A DNA stretch of 64,000 nt, from positions 1,240,001 to 1,304,000 of the forward strand of contig CBDCXF010000002.1 of the NCBI GenBank assembly GCA_965223755.1, given 5' to 3'. Made by a program: the position numbers and the translations under genes. Source of the DNA: CBDCXF01 sp965223755. Lineage in GTDB: Bacteria > Acidobacteriota > Thermoanaerobaculia > Multivoradales > JAHEKO01. Below, in pieces: positions 33,850 through 41,768 of the stretch; position 1 is the first letter of the stretch; every line of letters starts with the position of its first letter. Under the pieces are notes generated by a model that ran no database searches, was not told the origin of the DNA, and saw only the letters and a program-made list of their open reading frames with translations.

Positions 33850-35469
33850 CTACATCGCCTGCACTGGCGCTAGAAAGCCGGCGCAGGCCTCCAGGGCCTG
33901 ATCGTCGGCCTCCGGCGTGGCTTCGCCGCAGCGGTCGGTGACCGCGGCACGAACTGCGGCAATGACTCCCTGCCGTTGGTCATCGCCTTCTGCCCAGTCG
34001 AGCATGGCTCCGGCCAGCCGCGTCCACGTTCTCCGGTTGCGGCCCGAGAAAGCGGACTCATCACTCAAGTGTTCGTCGGCGAGCGCCAGAGCGTCTTGGC
34101 GGATGATGTCGACTTTGTCGGGGGCGATGTCCATCACCGTGCGAATGAAACGCGCGCCCCGCTCCAGGCGCGTTGCGGGCCCGGTGGCGGTGTCCCAGCC
34201 CTTGCGGTACCACTCGAGCGCCACGTCGGTATTGCCCGCATCGTTCTCCAGCCAGCCGATCCAAGACATGTAGTAGTAGGGAGCTTCGGCGTCGTCGATA
34301 CGGTTTTTGAGCAACGCGATCGCTTCGGCTTTTTGGCCGCTGTCGCGCAGCAAGTGGGCGGAAGCGTTCATGACCGATTGCAGTTCGCCAGCATTGGTAG
34401 TTTTCTCGGTCGCCCAAGCTACCCGCTCGCGGACGTAGTCAACGACATCGGCTGGCAGATCTCCGTCGTCGCCCATCTGCAAGGCGGCTGCGGCAAGGCG
34501 CGGACGGATCGCTTCGAGGCGCTCCGCAGTGGTCTTGCTCTCGTCCTGTTCGGACTCATGAGCGGCCCGCAGCCAGCGTTCAACGAGAACTTCGCGGTCG
34601 GGACCCTCGTCGGTCAGCAACTTGGCGACGTCCTCGAGGCCGTAGGCAAAAAGGAACCAGTTCGATTCTCGCAGTTCCGGTGCCGCAATGATCGATTGAA
34701 TCTCGTCGAGCATGGCCGCTCGCTCTTCGTCGTTGAGGTTGACTTCCTCCTGATATCCCAGAACTTCGGTATACAGGCTCAAGAACCGCGCCCGCTCGGC
34801 GCCGAACTCGGAGGGTGTCTCAAACCACAGCCGCCGGGCACCATTCAGCATGTCGGCGCTACTGAAGTCAAAGTCACGGTCTTGACCCCAAGAGTGATAG
34901 GCGAGTTGACCGAGGTCGTTGCGCGCGGCCTTCGCGGGGCCTTGCTCAAGAACCGAAGCCAGGACTTCGCCGATTGGGCGCGTTGCCTCGAGGGCCAGAT
35001 CCAGAACGTGGGTGTACTCCTCGATCGGGACATCAGCGGACATGCGCAGCACTTCCGTACCATCGGGATCCAGAATCAGCACGGTTGGGTAGCCATTGAT
35101 GTCGAGTTTCTCTCCCCAAATCTGTGCCCGGTCGGTGTCTCCATCCAGATAGACCGGCACGAACAGGCGACTTTTGGCGACGAATTCCGGCTTCACGAAG
35201 ATCTTGTCTGTGAGGTAGTGACAGGGAGGGCACCAGACCGCGCCCCAATAGAGGAAGACTGGCTTCGAGTTGTCCTTGGCGTAGGCAAACGCTTCCTCGA
35301 CCGAACCTTCAAACCAGGCGATCTCGGCCTTGGTCGTTTCGGTTGCCGTCGCGTCCCCGGCATCGGGTGTCGAACACCCGACGGTGAACAGCAGCGCCGC
35401 GAGCGCCGTGGCCACGAACGGCCGACTCAATCTTGGGCTAGGTGGATGTAGGTTGAAAATATCGAGCAA
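33850..35469 (-). CDS. Thioredoxin-domain lipoprotein with long alpha-helical C-terminus
   Basis: This is a 539-aa protein starting at TTG 35469 after GGGGAGGT. The signal ends with lipobox 'FTVGC' near residue 32. The thioredoxin-like domain (about 48-160) carries the active site 'WCPPC'. The remaining about 380 residues are helical, TPR-like, and rich in Glu and Ala. It probably acts as a periplasmic thiol reductase on bound client proteins. A long antisense open frame (33976-35451) is a compositional shadow. Confidence 0.8.
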   Translation of the reverse strand: MLDIFNLHPPSPRLSRPFVATALAALLFTVGCSTPDAGDATATETTKAEIAWFEGSVEEAFAYAKDNSKPVFLYWGAVWCPPCHYLTDKIFVKPEFVAKSRLFVPVYLDGDTDRAQIWGEKLDINGYPTVLILDPDGTEVLRMSADVPIEEYTHVLDLALEATRPIGEVLASVLEQGPAKAARNDLGQLAYHSWGQDRDFDFSSADMLNGARRLWFETPSEFGAERARFLSLYTEVLGYQEEVNLNDEERAAMLDEIQSIIAAPELRESNWFLFAYGLEDVAKLLTDEGPDREVLVERWLRAAHESEQDESKTTAERLEAIRPRLAAAALQMGDDGDLPADVVDYVRERVAWATEKTTNAGELQSVMNASAHLLRDSGQKAEAIALLKNRIDDAEAPYYYMSWIGWLENDAGNTDVALEWYRKGWDTATGPATRLERGARFIRTVMDIAPDKVDIIRQDALALADEHLSDESAFSGRNRRTWTRLAGAMLDWAEGDDQRQGVIAAVRAAVTDRCGEATPEADDQALEACAGFLAPVQAM

Positions 35470-35618
35470 GGGCTACCTCCCCGCGGTCACAGAAGCCTAG
35501 GAGCGGTATGCTCCATCGCGTTCAACTCTTCATTTTACGCATAGGAATACAGAGCGGTTGTGGAACGCCGCCTCGATCCGAATCGCTTTCTTAGGTTTCC
35601 GCTAAGCTAGTGCGAAAA

Positions 35619-35660
35619 ATGCGATGGTCATCGTCACATCTCTAATGTGGAAAATCGCAT
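35619..35660. promoter_or_regulatory. Overlapping inverted repeats upstream of the cytochrome oxidase operon
   Basis: ATGCGAT (35619-35625) pairs with ATCGCAT (35654-35660). Inside lies CACAT-CTCTA-ATGTG (35635-35649). The region is 59-100 bp before the cytochrome c start in an intergenic gap of about 250 bp, so it is a candidate regulator site or 5' hairpin. Confidence 0.35.
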
Positions 35661-35718
35661 GTAAAACTCGTAAACTGACCCGGTCATAGAGCCCGGGGAG
35701 AAAAGGAGGACAGGCTCA

Positions 35719-36108
35719 ATGAATTCCGATCGAATCATCCGCTTTACAACCAAGGTTTTGGGAGTGTTGGTGGTGTCCTTTGGGTTGGCGGCGTGTGGCG
35801 GCGGAGGTGGCGGTGAGGCTTCATCCGGAGGCGGTGACTTGGCCGCCGGGAGAGACCTCTTTCGCAACACTTGCGCTACCTGCCACGGCCCCAACGGCGA
35901 AGGCGTACCCAACCTCGGTAAAGACATGCGCGGCAACGAGTGGATCAAAGACAAGAGCGATGACGAACTGGTCGCCTTTCTCAAAGAGGGCCGCAGGGCC
36001 ACCGATCCGCTCAACGCCACTGGCGTCGATATGCCACCCAAGGGCGGCAACGCCAACCTGACTGACGCCGATCTAAAGAAAATCGTTGCGTTTATGCGCA
36101 CTCTCTAG
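35719..36108 (+). CDS. Class I cytochrome c lipoprotein
   Basis: This is a 129-aa protein with AAAGGAGGACAGG before the ATG. A lipoprotein signal ends in 'LAAC' near residue 26, followed by a Gly/Ser linker, then one heme-c domain with 'CATCH' (about 52-56) and axial Met in 'DMPPKGG'. It probably donates electrons to the ba3-type oxidase encoded directly downstream and is tethered to the membrane by its lipid. Confidence 0.9.
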   Translation: MNSDRIIRFTTKVLGVLVVSFGLAACGGGGGGEASSGGGDLAAGRDLFRNTCATCHGPNGEGVPNLGKDMRGNEWIKDKSDDELVAFLKEGRRATDPLNATGVDMPPKGGNANLTDADLKKIVAFMRTL

Positions 36109-36117
36109 GAGTGAGCT

Positions 36118-36228
36118 ATGTCTGAGCACGACGAAGAACGACCGGTTGGTGCACTCGTCTGGATTGTCCTGTACATGGTGTTGCTGGCGTTGGGTTGGCT
36201 CAACGTATATCTGAGACTTTGGTACTGA
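36118..36228 (+). CDS. 36-aa single-helix peptide, ba3 oxidase subunit IIa-like
   Basis: The ATG at 36118 follows AGGAGTGAGCT. The product has an acidic N-terminus (M-S-E-H-D-E-E-R) and one hydrophobic helix 'GALVWIVLYMVLLALGWLNV'. Size, topology and position between cytochrome c and subunit II match subunit IIa (CbaD) of Thermus ba3 oxidase, a 34-aa single-helix protein. It is too short for routine ORF calling. Confidence 0.75.
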   Translation: MSEHDEERPVGALVWIVLYMVLLALGWLNVYLRLWY

Positions 36229-36289
36229 ACGCGTGACCGAGGTCAGACGGCTTTGGAAAACGCCTAACTAGTAAGGAGGACGGCTAGCC

Positions 36290-36820
36290 TTGAAGCGACA
36301 TACTCTTTTTGAGTTAGCGTGGATTCTGCCCAGCATCGCGCTGCCGTTCGGCATCTTGGTGGCGATTCTCGTCACCGTATTTGGTGTTGGCATCCATGTG
36401 CCGACGGCGGTCAGTCGCATCGATCCGAAAGAAGCTGCGACGACGGCGCCCTTTGACGAGCTCGGCGTCGTGCAAACCGGGCATATGCAATACGAGGTGC
36501 GAATGTTGGCGCGTACCTGGTCTTTTGACCCCGCCGAAATCCGTGTTCCAGAAGGCGCGGAAGTGACCTTCATCGTCACCAGTCAAGACCTGGTGCACGG
36601 CATGCTCATCGATGACCCGAACGTCAACATTATGTTGATCCCCGGCGAAGTGGCTCGGGTCAAAGCCAAATTCGACCGAGCGGGGGAGTATCCGATTATT
36701 TGCCACGAATACTGCGGCATCGCGCACCAAACGATGTGGGCTCGGGTGATCGTCGAACCGACGGCGGCAGCCGCTAGGTTCGACACCAACGAGGAGGAGA
36801 ATAGCCATGCAACGGGCTGA
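36290..36820 (+). CDS. Cytochrome c oxidase subunit II, ba3 type
   Basis: This is a 176-aa protein starting at TTG 36290 after AAGGAGGACGG. It has a single N-terminal membrane helix (about 10-32), unlike the two-helix A-type subunit, and then a CuA cupredoxin domain. CuA ligands are visible in 'SQDLVHGM' (His) and 'CHEYCGIAHQTMW' (Cys, Glu, Cys, His, Met). The short single-helix form identifies a B-family (ba3) oxidase. It overlaps subunit I by 14 bp. Confidence 0.92.
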   Translation: MKRHTLFELAWILPSIALPFGILVAILVTVFGVGIHVPTAVSRIDPKEAATTAPFDELGVVQTGHMQYEVRMLARTWSFDPAEIRVPEGAEVTFIVTSQDLVHGMLIDDPNVNIMLIPGEVARVKAKFDRAGEYPIICHEYCGIAHQTMWARVIVEPTAAAARFDTNEEENSHATG

Positions 36821-38447
36821 AACCGCATCCGATCGTAAGCTCACCGGAGCTTTCATCGCGGTGAGCTTGGTTGCCCTCTTCGGCGGCATGGCAACCGGCC
36901 TGCTGCAGGGCCTGGAACACGCTGGCATCGACCTCTACGGCAGCTTGAAGCCGGTCATTCAGTCCTACTACCACGGACTCAGCGTCCACGGCGTTTTGAA
37001 CGCTTTGGTGTTCACTACCTTCTTCATCTGCGGTTTCGTGCCGTTCGTGATGATGCGCGCCCTGGGTCGACCGCTCGCCAGTCGCGGATTGGCGTGGGGG
37101 ACGTTCTGGCTGATGCTGGGTGGCTTGGTGATGGCGGCCATTCCGCTGGTTGGCAACGCCGCTTCCGTTCTCTACACCATGTATCCGCCGATGCAGGCGC
37201 ACTGGGCCTTCTACCTCGGCTTGACGCTGGTCGTCGTCGGAACTTGGCTGGTCACGGTCAACCTGACTCTAACTTACAAAGCATGGCGTAAGGACAACCC
37301 TGGCCAACGCGTACCGCTGCCGGCCTTCATGTGCTTGGCGACCTTCTTCATGTGGACGTTGGCGTCGCTCGGCCTAGCCGCAGAGATGTTGACCCTCTTG
37401 ATCCCGTGGTCGATGGGCCTGGTCGAAAATACCGACGCCCTCACCGCGCGCGTACTGTTCTGGTTCACCGGCCATCCGATCGTCTATTTCTGGCTGCTGC
37501 CGGCGTACATTTCTTGGTACACCATGGTTCCCAAGCAGGCCGGCGGAAAGCTCTTCAGCGACCCAATGGCACGCGTGGCGTTCGTGCTTTTCCTGCTGCT
37601 GTCGACCCCGACCGGATTCCACCACCAGTTCACCGACCCAGGAATCCACGAGGGATTCAAGCTGGTGCACACCATCTTCACCCTGGGTGTTTTCTTCCCC
37701 AGCCTGCTGACGTTCTTCAACGTCGTGGCCTCGCTTGAAATCGCCGGCAAGAACCGCGGCGGACGCGGCATCTTCGGATGGTTCTTCAAGCTTCCGTGGG
37801 GAGATCCATCGGTGGCGGCGCAAGTCCTGGCGATGGTCATTTTCGTGTTCGGTGGTGTCGGAGGACTCATCAACGCCTCGATGAACCTCAACCTCATCGT
37901 GCACAACACGGCGTGGATTCCGGGTCACTTGCACCTGACCGTAGGTAGCGGTGTGGCCTTGACCTTCATTGGCATCTGTTACTGGTTGGTGCCACTGCTC
38001 AAAGGCCGCAAACTGTGGAGTCTGCGCACAGCGCAGGTGCAGGTATGGACTTTCCTCATTGGTATGGTGGTGTTTTCGAACGCCATGCACCGTCTGGGTC
38101 TGATGGGAGCTCCTCGGCGCACGACCTTGGGTAATGTGCCCTACGCCCAGCCCGAATGGGCCTCGGCGCTGTCCTTGGTGGGGATCGGAGGCACCATCCT
38201 GTTCGTCAGCGGTTTGTTGTTCTTCATCAACATGCTGATGACCATGTGGGCCTCCAAGCAGGAAGTGGAGATCGAGGTGCCGTTCGCAGAAGCGGTCGCC
38301 GGTCCTTCCGACGCTCCAGCGATTCTGGAGCGTTGGGGAATCTGGATCACTTCAGCCGTGGTCCTGGTCTTGCTCGCCTACGGTCCACCACTGGCCGGAA
38401 TTCTCTCCAATCTGGAGCTACAGTCGCCCGGCTTTAAGGTCTGGTAA
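36807..38447 (+). CDS. Cytochrome c oxidase subunit I, ba3 type
   Basis: This is a 546-aa polytopic protein with about 13 helices and GAGGAG before the ATG. Heme and copper ligands are visible: 'YYHGLSVHGVLNAL' (low-spin heme His), 'GHPIVYFWLLPAYISWYT' with the CuB His and cross-linked Tyr, 'STPTGFHHQF' (CuB His pair) and 'WIPGHLHLTVGSGVAL' (high-spin heme His). The D-channel of A-family enzymes is not evident, fitting the B family, which pumps through a K-type channel and has high oxygen affinity. Confidence 0.94.
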   Translation: MQRAETASDRKLTGAFIAVSLVALFGGMATGLLQGLEHAGIDLYGSLKPVIQSYYHGLSVHGVLNALVFTTFFICGFVPFVMMRALGRPLASRGLAWGTFWLMLGGLVMAAIPLVGNAASVLYTMYPPMQAHWAFYLGLTLVVVGTWLVTVNLTLTYKAWRKDNPGQRVPLPAFMCLATFFMWTLASLGLAAEMLTLLIPWSMGLVENTDALTARVLFWFTGHPIVYFWLLPAYISWYTMVPKQAGGKLFSDPMARVAFVLFLLLSTPTGFHHQFTDPGIHEGFKLVHTIFTLGVFFPSLLTFFNVVASLEIAGKNRGGRGIFGWFFKLPWGDPSVAAQVLAMVIFVFGGVGGLINASMNLNLIVHNTAWIPGHLHLTVGSGVALTFIGICYWLVPLLKGRKLWSLRTAQVQVWTFLIGMVVFSNAMHRLGLMGAPRRTTLGNVPYAQPEWASALSLVGIGGTILFVSGLLFFINMLMTMWASKQEVEIEVPFAEAVAGPSDAPAILERWGIWITSAVVLVLLAYGPPLAGILSNLELQSPGFKVW

Positions 38448-38450
38448 CCG

Positions 38451-38816
38451 CTGTACCTGTTCCGCGTCCTTGCCGCACTGTTGCTGCTCATCGCCGCCGT
38501 CAACCCAGCGGCGATAGCGGCAGCGGCGCTGGACAGCGGTTGCCAAGCCTGTGACGAGGGATTCTGCTGCTTGCTGTCGGCGAGCGGGGGCTGCTCGCGA
38601 CAGGCTCGCGGCTGCACCCTGGATGCGGCGGATTCCGAGCCGCGGCCCTTCGACACCTTCGCAGGTGAAGGTTTTCAGTTCCGGGCTTTGACGGTCATGC
38701 CTTTTGCGCTGTCGCCACTTGAGGTGTCGCGCTATACCGAAATACTGCGAGAGGCCCCCTTCTCGGGGGCCGATCTCTCTCCACCAAGTCCACCTCCCCA
38801 GATCGCTCTAAGCTAG
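38451..38816 (+). CDS. Small Cys-rich exported protein, possible CTG start
   Basis: The frame is open from the base after the stop of subunit I, in the same frame. From CTG 38451 it reads a good signal peptide ('LYLFRVLAALLLLIAAVNPA', about 28 residues) followed by a Cys cluster 'CQACDEGFCC' and 'GGCSRQARGC', then a Pro-rich tail; 121 aa in all. No ATG or GTG precedes the hydrophobic core; TTG 38481 is the next option. Placed between a copper-heme oxidase and a probable copper receptor, it might be a metallochaperone, which is speculative. Confidence 0.5.
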   Translation: MYLFRVLAALLLLIAAVNPAAIAAAALDSGCQACDEGFCCLLSASGGCSRQARGCTLDAADSEPRPFDTFAGEGFQFRALTVMPFALSPLEVSRYTEILREAPFSGADLSPPSPPPQIALS

Positions 38817-38921
38817 TTAAACAAGCCCACAAACCACCAGCTTGGAACGGCCGAGTCCGCGCAATGACGTTGTCCGCGCGAACCCTGCGTCGATCTTGTA
38901 ACGACTACCTGGGGAGGTTGT

Positions 38922-41063
38922 ATGACTATCTTCTCTGGCCGGTGCCCTCGGGTACTTGCCTGCTGCGCTGTCGCCACCGTCGGCGTCGGTGGTGCTTATG
39001 CCGCCGCTGCAGATGAACCGGTAACGGCGGCCTCGGACATCACAGAATCTAAAGCCACTGAATCAGAAGCTAGTGAATTGGGAAAGGAGGAATCGCAGAC
39101 CCCAACTCCTGTGCCAGCCGAATTCCACCAGACGATTTCCGTTTCCGCTCATCATCCCGTGACACCCTCAGAGACCCTCAAAAAGGGCGAAGACATCGAA
39201 ACTTGGGGAAGCGAAGATCTGGGAGGACTACTGCGCCGCCAACCTGGGTTGGAGGCGGTGCGCCGCGGCGCCTTGGGACTGGATCCCCAGGTGCGCGGTT
39301 TGCGCGAGGGCCAGTTGGCGGTCTTCGTCGACGGGACCCGCACCTTCGCCGCCGGCCCAGGACGCATGGACTCGGGGTTGGCTCACATCAGCCCTCGCGC
39401 CGTCGAAACGCTCAGGGTCGTCAAAGGTCCTTACGCCCTCGAATGGGGCGCCGGAGCGATGGCTGCGATCTATCTGAACACCCACCGAGGCTCGTTTGCG
39501 GAGGCGCTCTCCGAACTCGTGGGCCGCGTCGGAGTCGACCTCGGCAGCAATGGAGACCCTTATGACGCTTACGCCAGTGTGTCTTCGGGTGGAAGAAGAC
39601 TGCGTTGGCATGTCCTGGCGCAACGGCGGGCTGGTGAGGACTACGAAGATGGAGAAGGGCGAGAGATACCAGGAGACTACGAGTCCACCGACCTGCGTTG
39701 GAATGTCGACACTGTTCTCTCGTCGCAATGGCAATTGGGCTACGCCGGTGGCCGCCAAAGGCAAGACGACATCGACTACGCAGGGCGTTTGCTCGACGCC
39801 ACCTTCTTTGAGACCAAGTCTCATGATTTGACCTTGAACGGTAGCTGGAAGCGATTCGACGTGATTCAAGTGCAGGTCTATCGCAACGACAAGAGCCACG
39901 CCATGAACAACGATGCAAAGCCGACTGCGCAGCCCATGGCCGGACGGATGCCACCGTTCGCCATCGCAGTCGACCTGCCGGCTTCGTCTGCCACTTCGGG
40001 GGGCAGAATGACGGCTTCTTGGAGTCGCGGCAATTGGTTTTCGACGGTCGGCGTCGACCACTTCGTCGTCGATCAAAACGCCACACGCACCATTCGTCGC
40101 CGCGACAACGGCATGGCCATGTTCCGCAACGCGCCGTGGCCGGACGTACGCATCCAGGACACCGGGGCTCATTTTCGAACCACCTACCGGGGCGACGCGT
40201 GGACCGTCGGCGCGACAATTCGCTTCGACGAAGCTTCATCGCAGGCTCGCGGCACGTCTACCGACCGCCACGATGACGATCTGATCGGTCTTGCCTTGAG
40301 CGGACGTCGCCGCCTCAATCATCGCTGGACCCTGATTGGTGGCTTGGGAGTGGTGTCGCGATTGCCGAGCGCACTCGAACGCTATGCGGACCAGTTTCCG
40401 GCGACGCGGTTTCAGGTCGCCGCGGAGTTCTTGGGCGATCCCCTTTTGCAGCCGGAGACATCGCGCCAACTCGATTTGGGTATGGAGGTTCGGGGAGGCC
40501 GTTGGGACGGCTCCCTGAGTTTGTTCCACCGCAATGTAGACGACTACATCACGGTACTGCCCGATCCGTCGGTACCGCGCCTCATTCCCATGAGCCCGCA
40601 ATTGGTCTATCGCTACCAGAACGGAACCAAGGCGACTTTTGACGGTGGAGAACTGCAACTCCGCTGGAGGGCCGCACCCAAGTGGGAGCTGTCGAGCAGT
40701 GTTTCGTGGCTGCGGGGCACCGACGAAGAGTTCAATGAGCCGGCATTTGGCGTGCCTCCGCTGCGAGCCTGGCTGGGAGGCCTGTTTCGCGCCACCGCCA
40801 ACCTCGACGTCGAGCTGACTTGGATGATCGAATCCGGGCAGGATCGCGTCGCGACTACACGTAAGGAATTGCCGACCCCTGGATACGGTCGCGGGGACCT
40901 TGCACTGGCTTGGAATCGGTCCAACTGGCGCTACAAACTGGTGGTCGAAAACTTGACCGACAAGAATTACTCGCGCCACTTGAACTCGACCAATCCGTTC
41001 TCGGGGCAGCGCGTTCCGGAGCGCGGGCGCAGCGTGCGCGGCGCTGTGGAATGGAGGTTCTGA
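38922..41063 (+). CDS. TonB-dependent receptor, probably for copper
   Basis: This is a 713-aa outer-membrane receptor with GGGGAGGTTGT before the ATG. A signal peptide (about 1-28) and a disordered Ser/Glu linker precede the plug ('LLRRQPGLEAVRRG', 'VRGLREGQLAVFVDGTR') and a 22-strand barrel ending 'RGAVEWRF'. A segment rich in Met and Pro ('MNNDAKPTAQPMAGRMPPF') and the plug loop with 'AAGPGRMDSG' resemble OprC/NosA-type copper receptors, where Met residues bind copper. Location after a copper-dependent oxidase operon and before Spy-like sensors supports this. The carboxypeptidase-like N-terminal domain of the Oar group is absent. Confidence 0.82.
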   Translation: MTIFSGRCPRVLACCAVATVGVGGAYAAAADEPVTAASDITESKATESEASELGKEESQTPTPVPAEFHQTISVSAHHPVTPSETLKKGEDIETWGSEDLGGLLRRQPGLEAVRRGALGLDPQVRGLREGQLAVFVDGTRTFAAGPGRMDSGLAHISPRAVETLRVVKGPYALEWGAGAMAAIYLNTHRGSFAEALSELVGRVGVDLGSNGDPYDAYASVSSGGRRLRWHVLAQRRAGEDYEDGEGREIPGDYESTDLRWNVDTVLSSQWQLGYAGGRQRQDDIDYAGRLLDATFFETKSHDLTLNGSWKRFDVIQVQVYRNDKSHAMNNDAKPTAQPMAGRMPPFAIAVDLPASSATSGGRMTASWSRGNWFSTVGVDHFVVDQNATRTIRRRDNGMAMFRNAPWPDVRIQDTGAHFRTTYRGDAWTVGATIRFDEASSQARGTSTDRHDDDLIGLALSGRRRLNHRWTLIGGLGVVSRLPSALERYADQFPATRFQVAAEFLGDPLLQPETSRQLDLGMEVRGGRWDGSLSLFHRNVDDYITVLPDPSVPRLIPMSPQLVYRYQNGTKATFDGGELQLRWRAAPKWELSSSVSWLRGTDEEFNEPAFGVPPLRAWLGGLFRATANLDVELTWMIESGQDRVATTRKELPTPGYGRGDLALAWNRSNWRYKLVVENLTDKNYSRHLNSTNPFSGQRVPERGRSVRGAVEWRF

Positions 41064-41142
41064 TGGGTGAAGATGCGCCGAACATGGAAATGTGATGTAA
41101 CCGAATTCCGTTGGCATGCATCTAGTACGGTGAAGACACTTG

Positions 41143-41206
41143 GTCTTTAGAGGACACACAAGTCTTCAGAGGACACACAGGTCTTTAGAAGACACACAAG
41201 TCTTCG
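41143..41206. repeat. 19-bp tandem repeat (three copies plus partial) upstream of Spy-like gene
   Basis: Units GTCTTTAGAGGACACACAA (41143-41161), the same with minor changes at 41162-41180 and 41181-41199, then GTCTTC again at 41200. Each unit contains a GTCTT...GGAC/GAAGAC inverted half, so tandem protein sites or RNA hairpins are possible. The repeat lies in the 161-bp gap before the sensor operon. Confidence 0.75.
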
Positions 41207-41224
41207 CAACCCAAGGAGACTGCG

Positions 41225-41743
41225 ATGAACAGCAACACACGAACTTTGACTATCGGCGTAGCGGTCCTGATGTTGGCCACTGCGATGAATGCTCACCCGC
41301 GCGGCCAGGAATCCGGTTCCGGAGCGGACTTCGAGCGTTTCAGCGAAATGCGCGAGCGTCGCCAAGAAGACCGCTTGGAGCGTTTGACCGAGCTGCTGGA
41401 CCTCGACGCCGGGCAGAAGGCGCAGGTCGAAGAGATCTTGACCGTAGCTCGCGCTCGCCACCAGGAAGCGCGAAAAGTCGCCAAATCGCGCCACGATGAA
41501 CTTAAAGCCTTGCTCGATTCCGGATCCGCCAATGAAGCCGAAGTCGGAGCGCTGGTGATCGAGATGCACCAGTTCCGCACTCAGATGAAGTCCGAGCGCG
41601 AGCAGATCCACTTTGAGATCTCGGCACTGCTGACGCCCGAGCAACAGGAGCGCTTCGAAGTCATCAAGGATCTGCATTCAGAACGCGGTGAACGGCGTCA
41701 CGGACGCCGTGGCCGCGGCCCCCGCGGCCCCGGCCGGCGGTAG
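41225..41743 (+). CDS. Spy/CpxP/ZraP-like periplasmic protein 1
   Basis: This is a 172-aa protein with CCAAGGAGACTGCG before the ATG. A signal peptide (about 1-22) is followed by a highly charged helical domain with two LTxxQ-like turns ('LLDLDAGQKAQVEEIL', 'LLTPEQQERFEVI') and a basic His/Arg/Gly tail. This is the fold of Spy, CpxP and ZraP, periplasmic chaperones or metal and stress sensors. It heads the operon with an ECF sigma factor, a zinc-finger membrane protein and a second Spy-like protein. Confidence 0.8.
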   Translation: MNSNTRTLTIGVAVLMLATAMNAHPRGQESGSGADFERFSEMRERRQEDRLERLTELLDLDAGQKAQVEEILTVARARHQEARKVAKSRHDELKALLDSGSANEAEVGALVIEMHQFRTQMKSEREQIHFEISALLTPEQQERFEVIKDLHSERGERRHGRRGRGPRGPGRR

Positions 41744-41768
41744 GTCGGTTCGCGGAAGGCGGTAGGCC

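Noticed and set aside
33976..35451. Plus-strand 491-codon frame opposite the thioredoxin lipoprotein
   Set aside because: No ribosome binding site, no recognisable domain; the opposite strand encodes a lipobox and a WCPPC thioredoxin fold.
36232..36247. CRP-like site CGTGA-N6-TCAGA before oxidase subunit II
   Set aside because: It lies inside the oxidase operon just after the small subunit gene, and one half-site is imperfect, so it is probably chance.
41143..41206. Considered as a mini CRISPR array
   Set aside because: The 19-bp units are directly adjacent with no spacers, and no cas genes are in the window.
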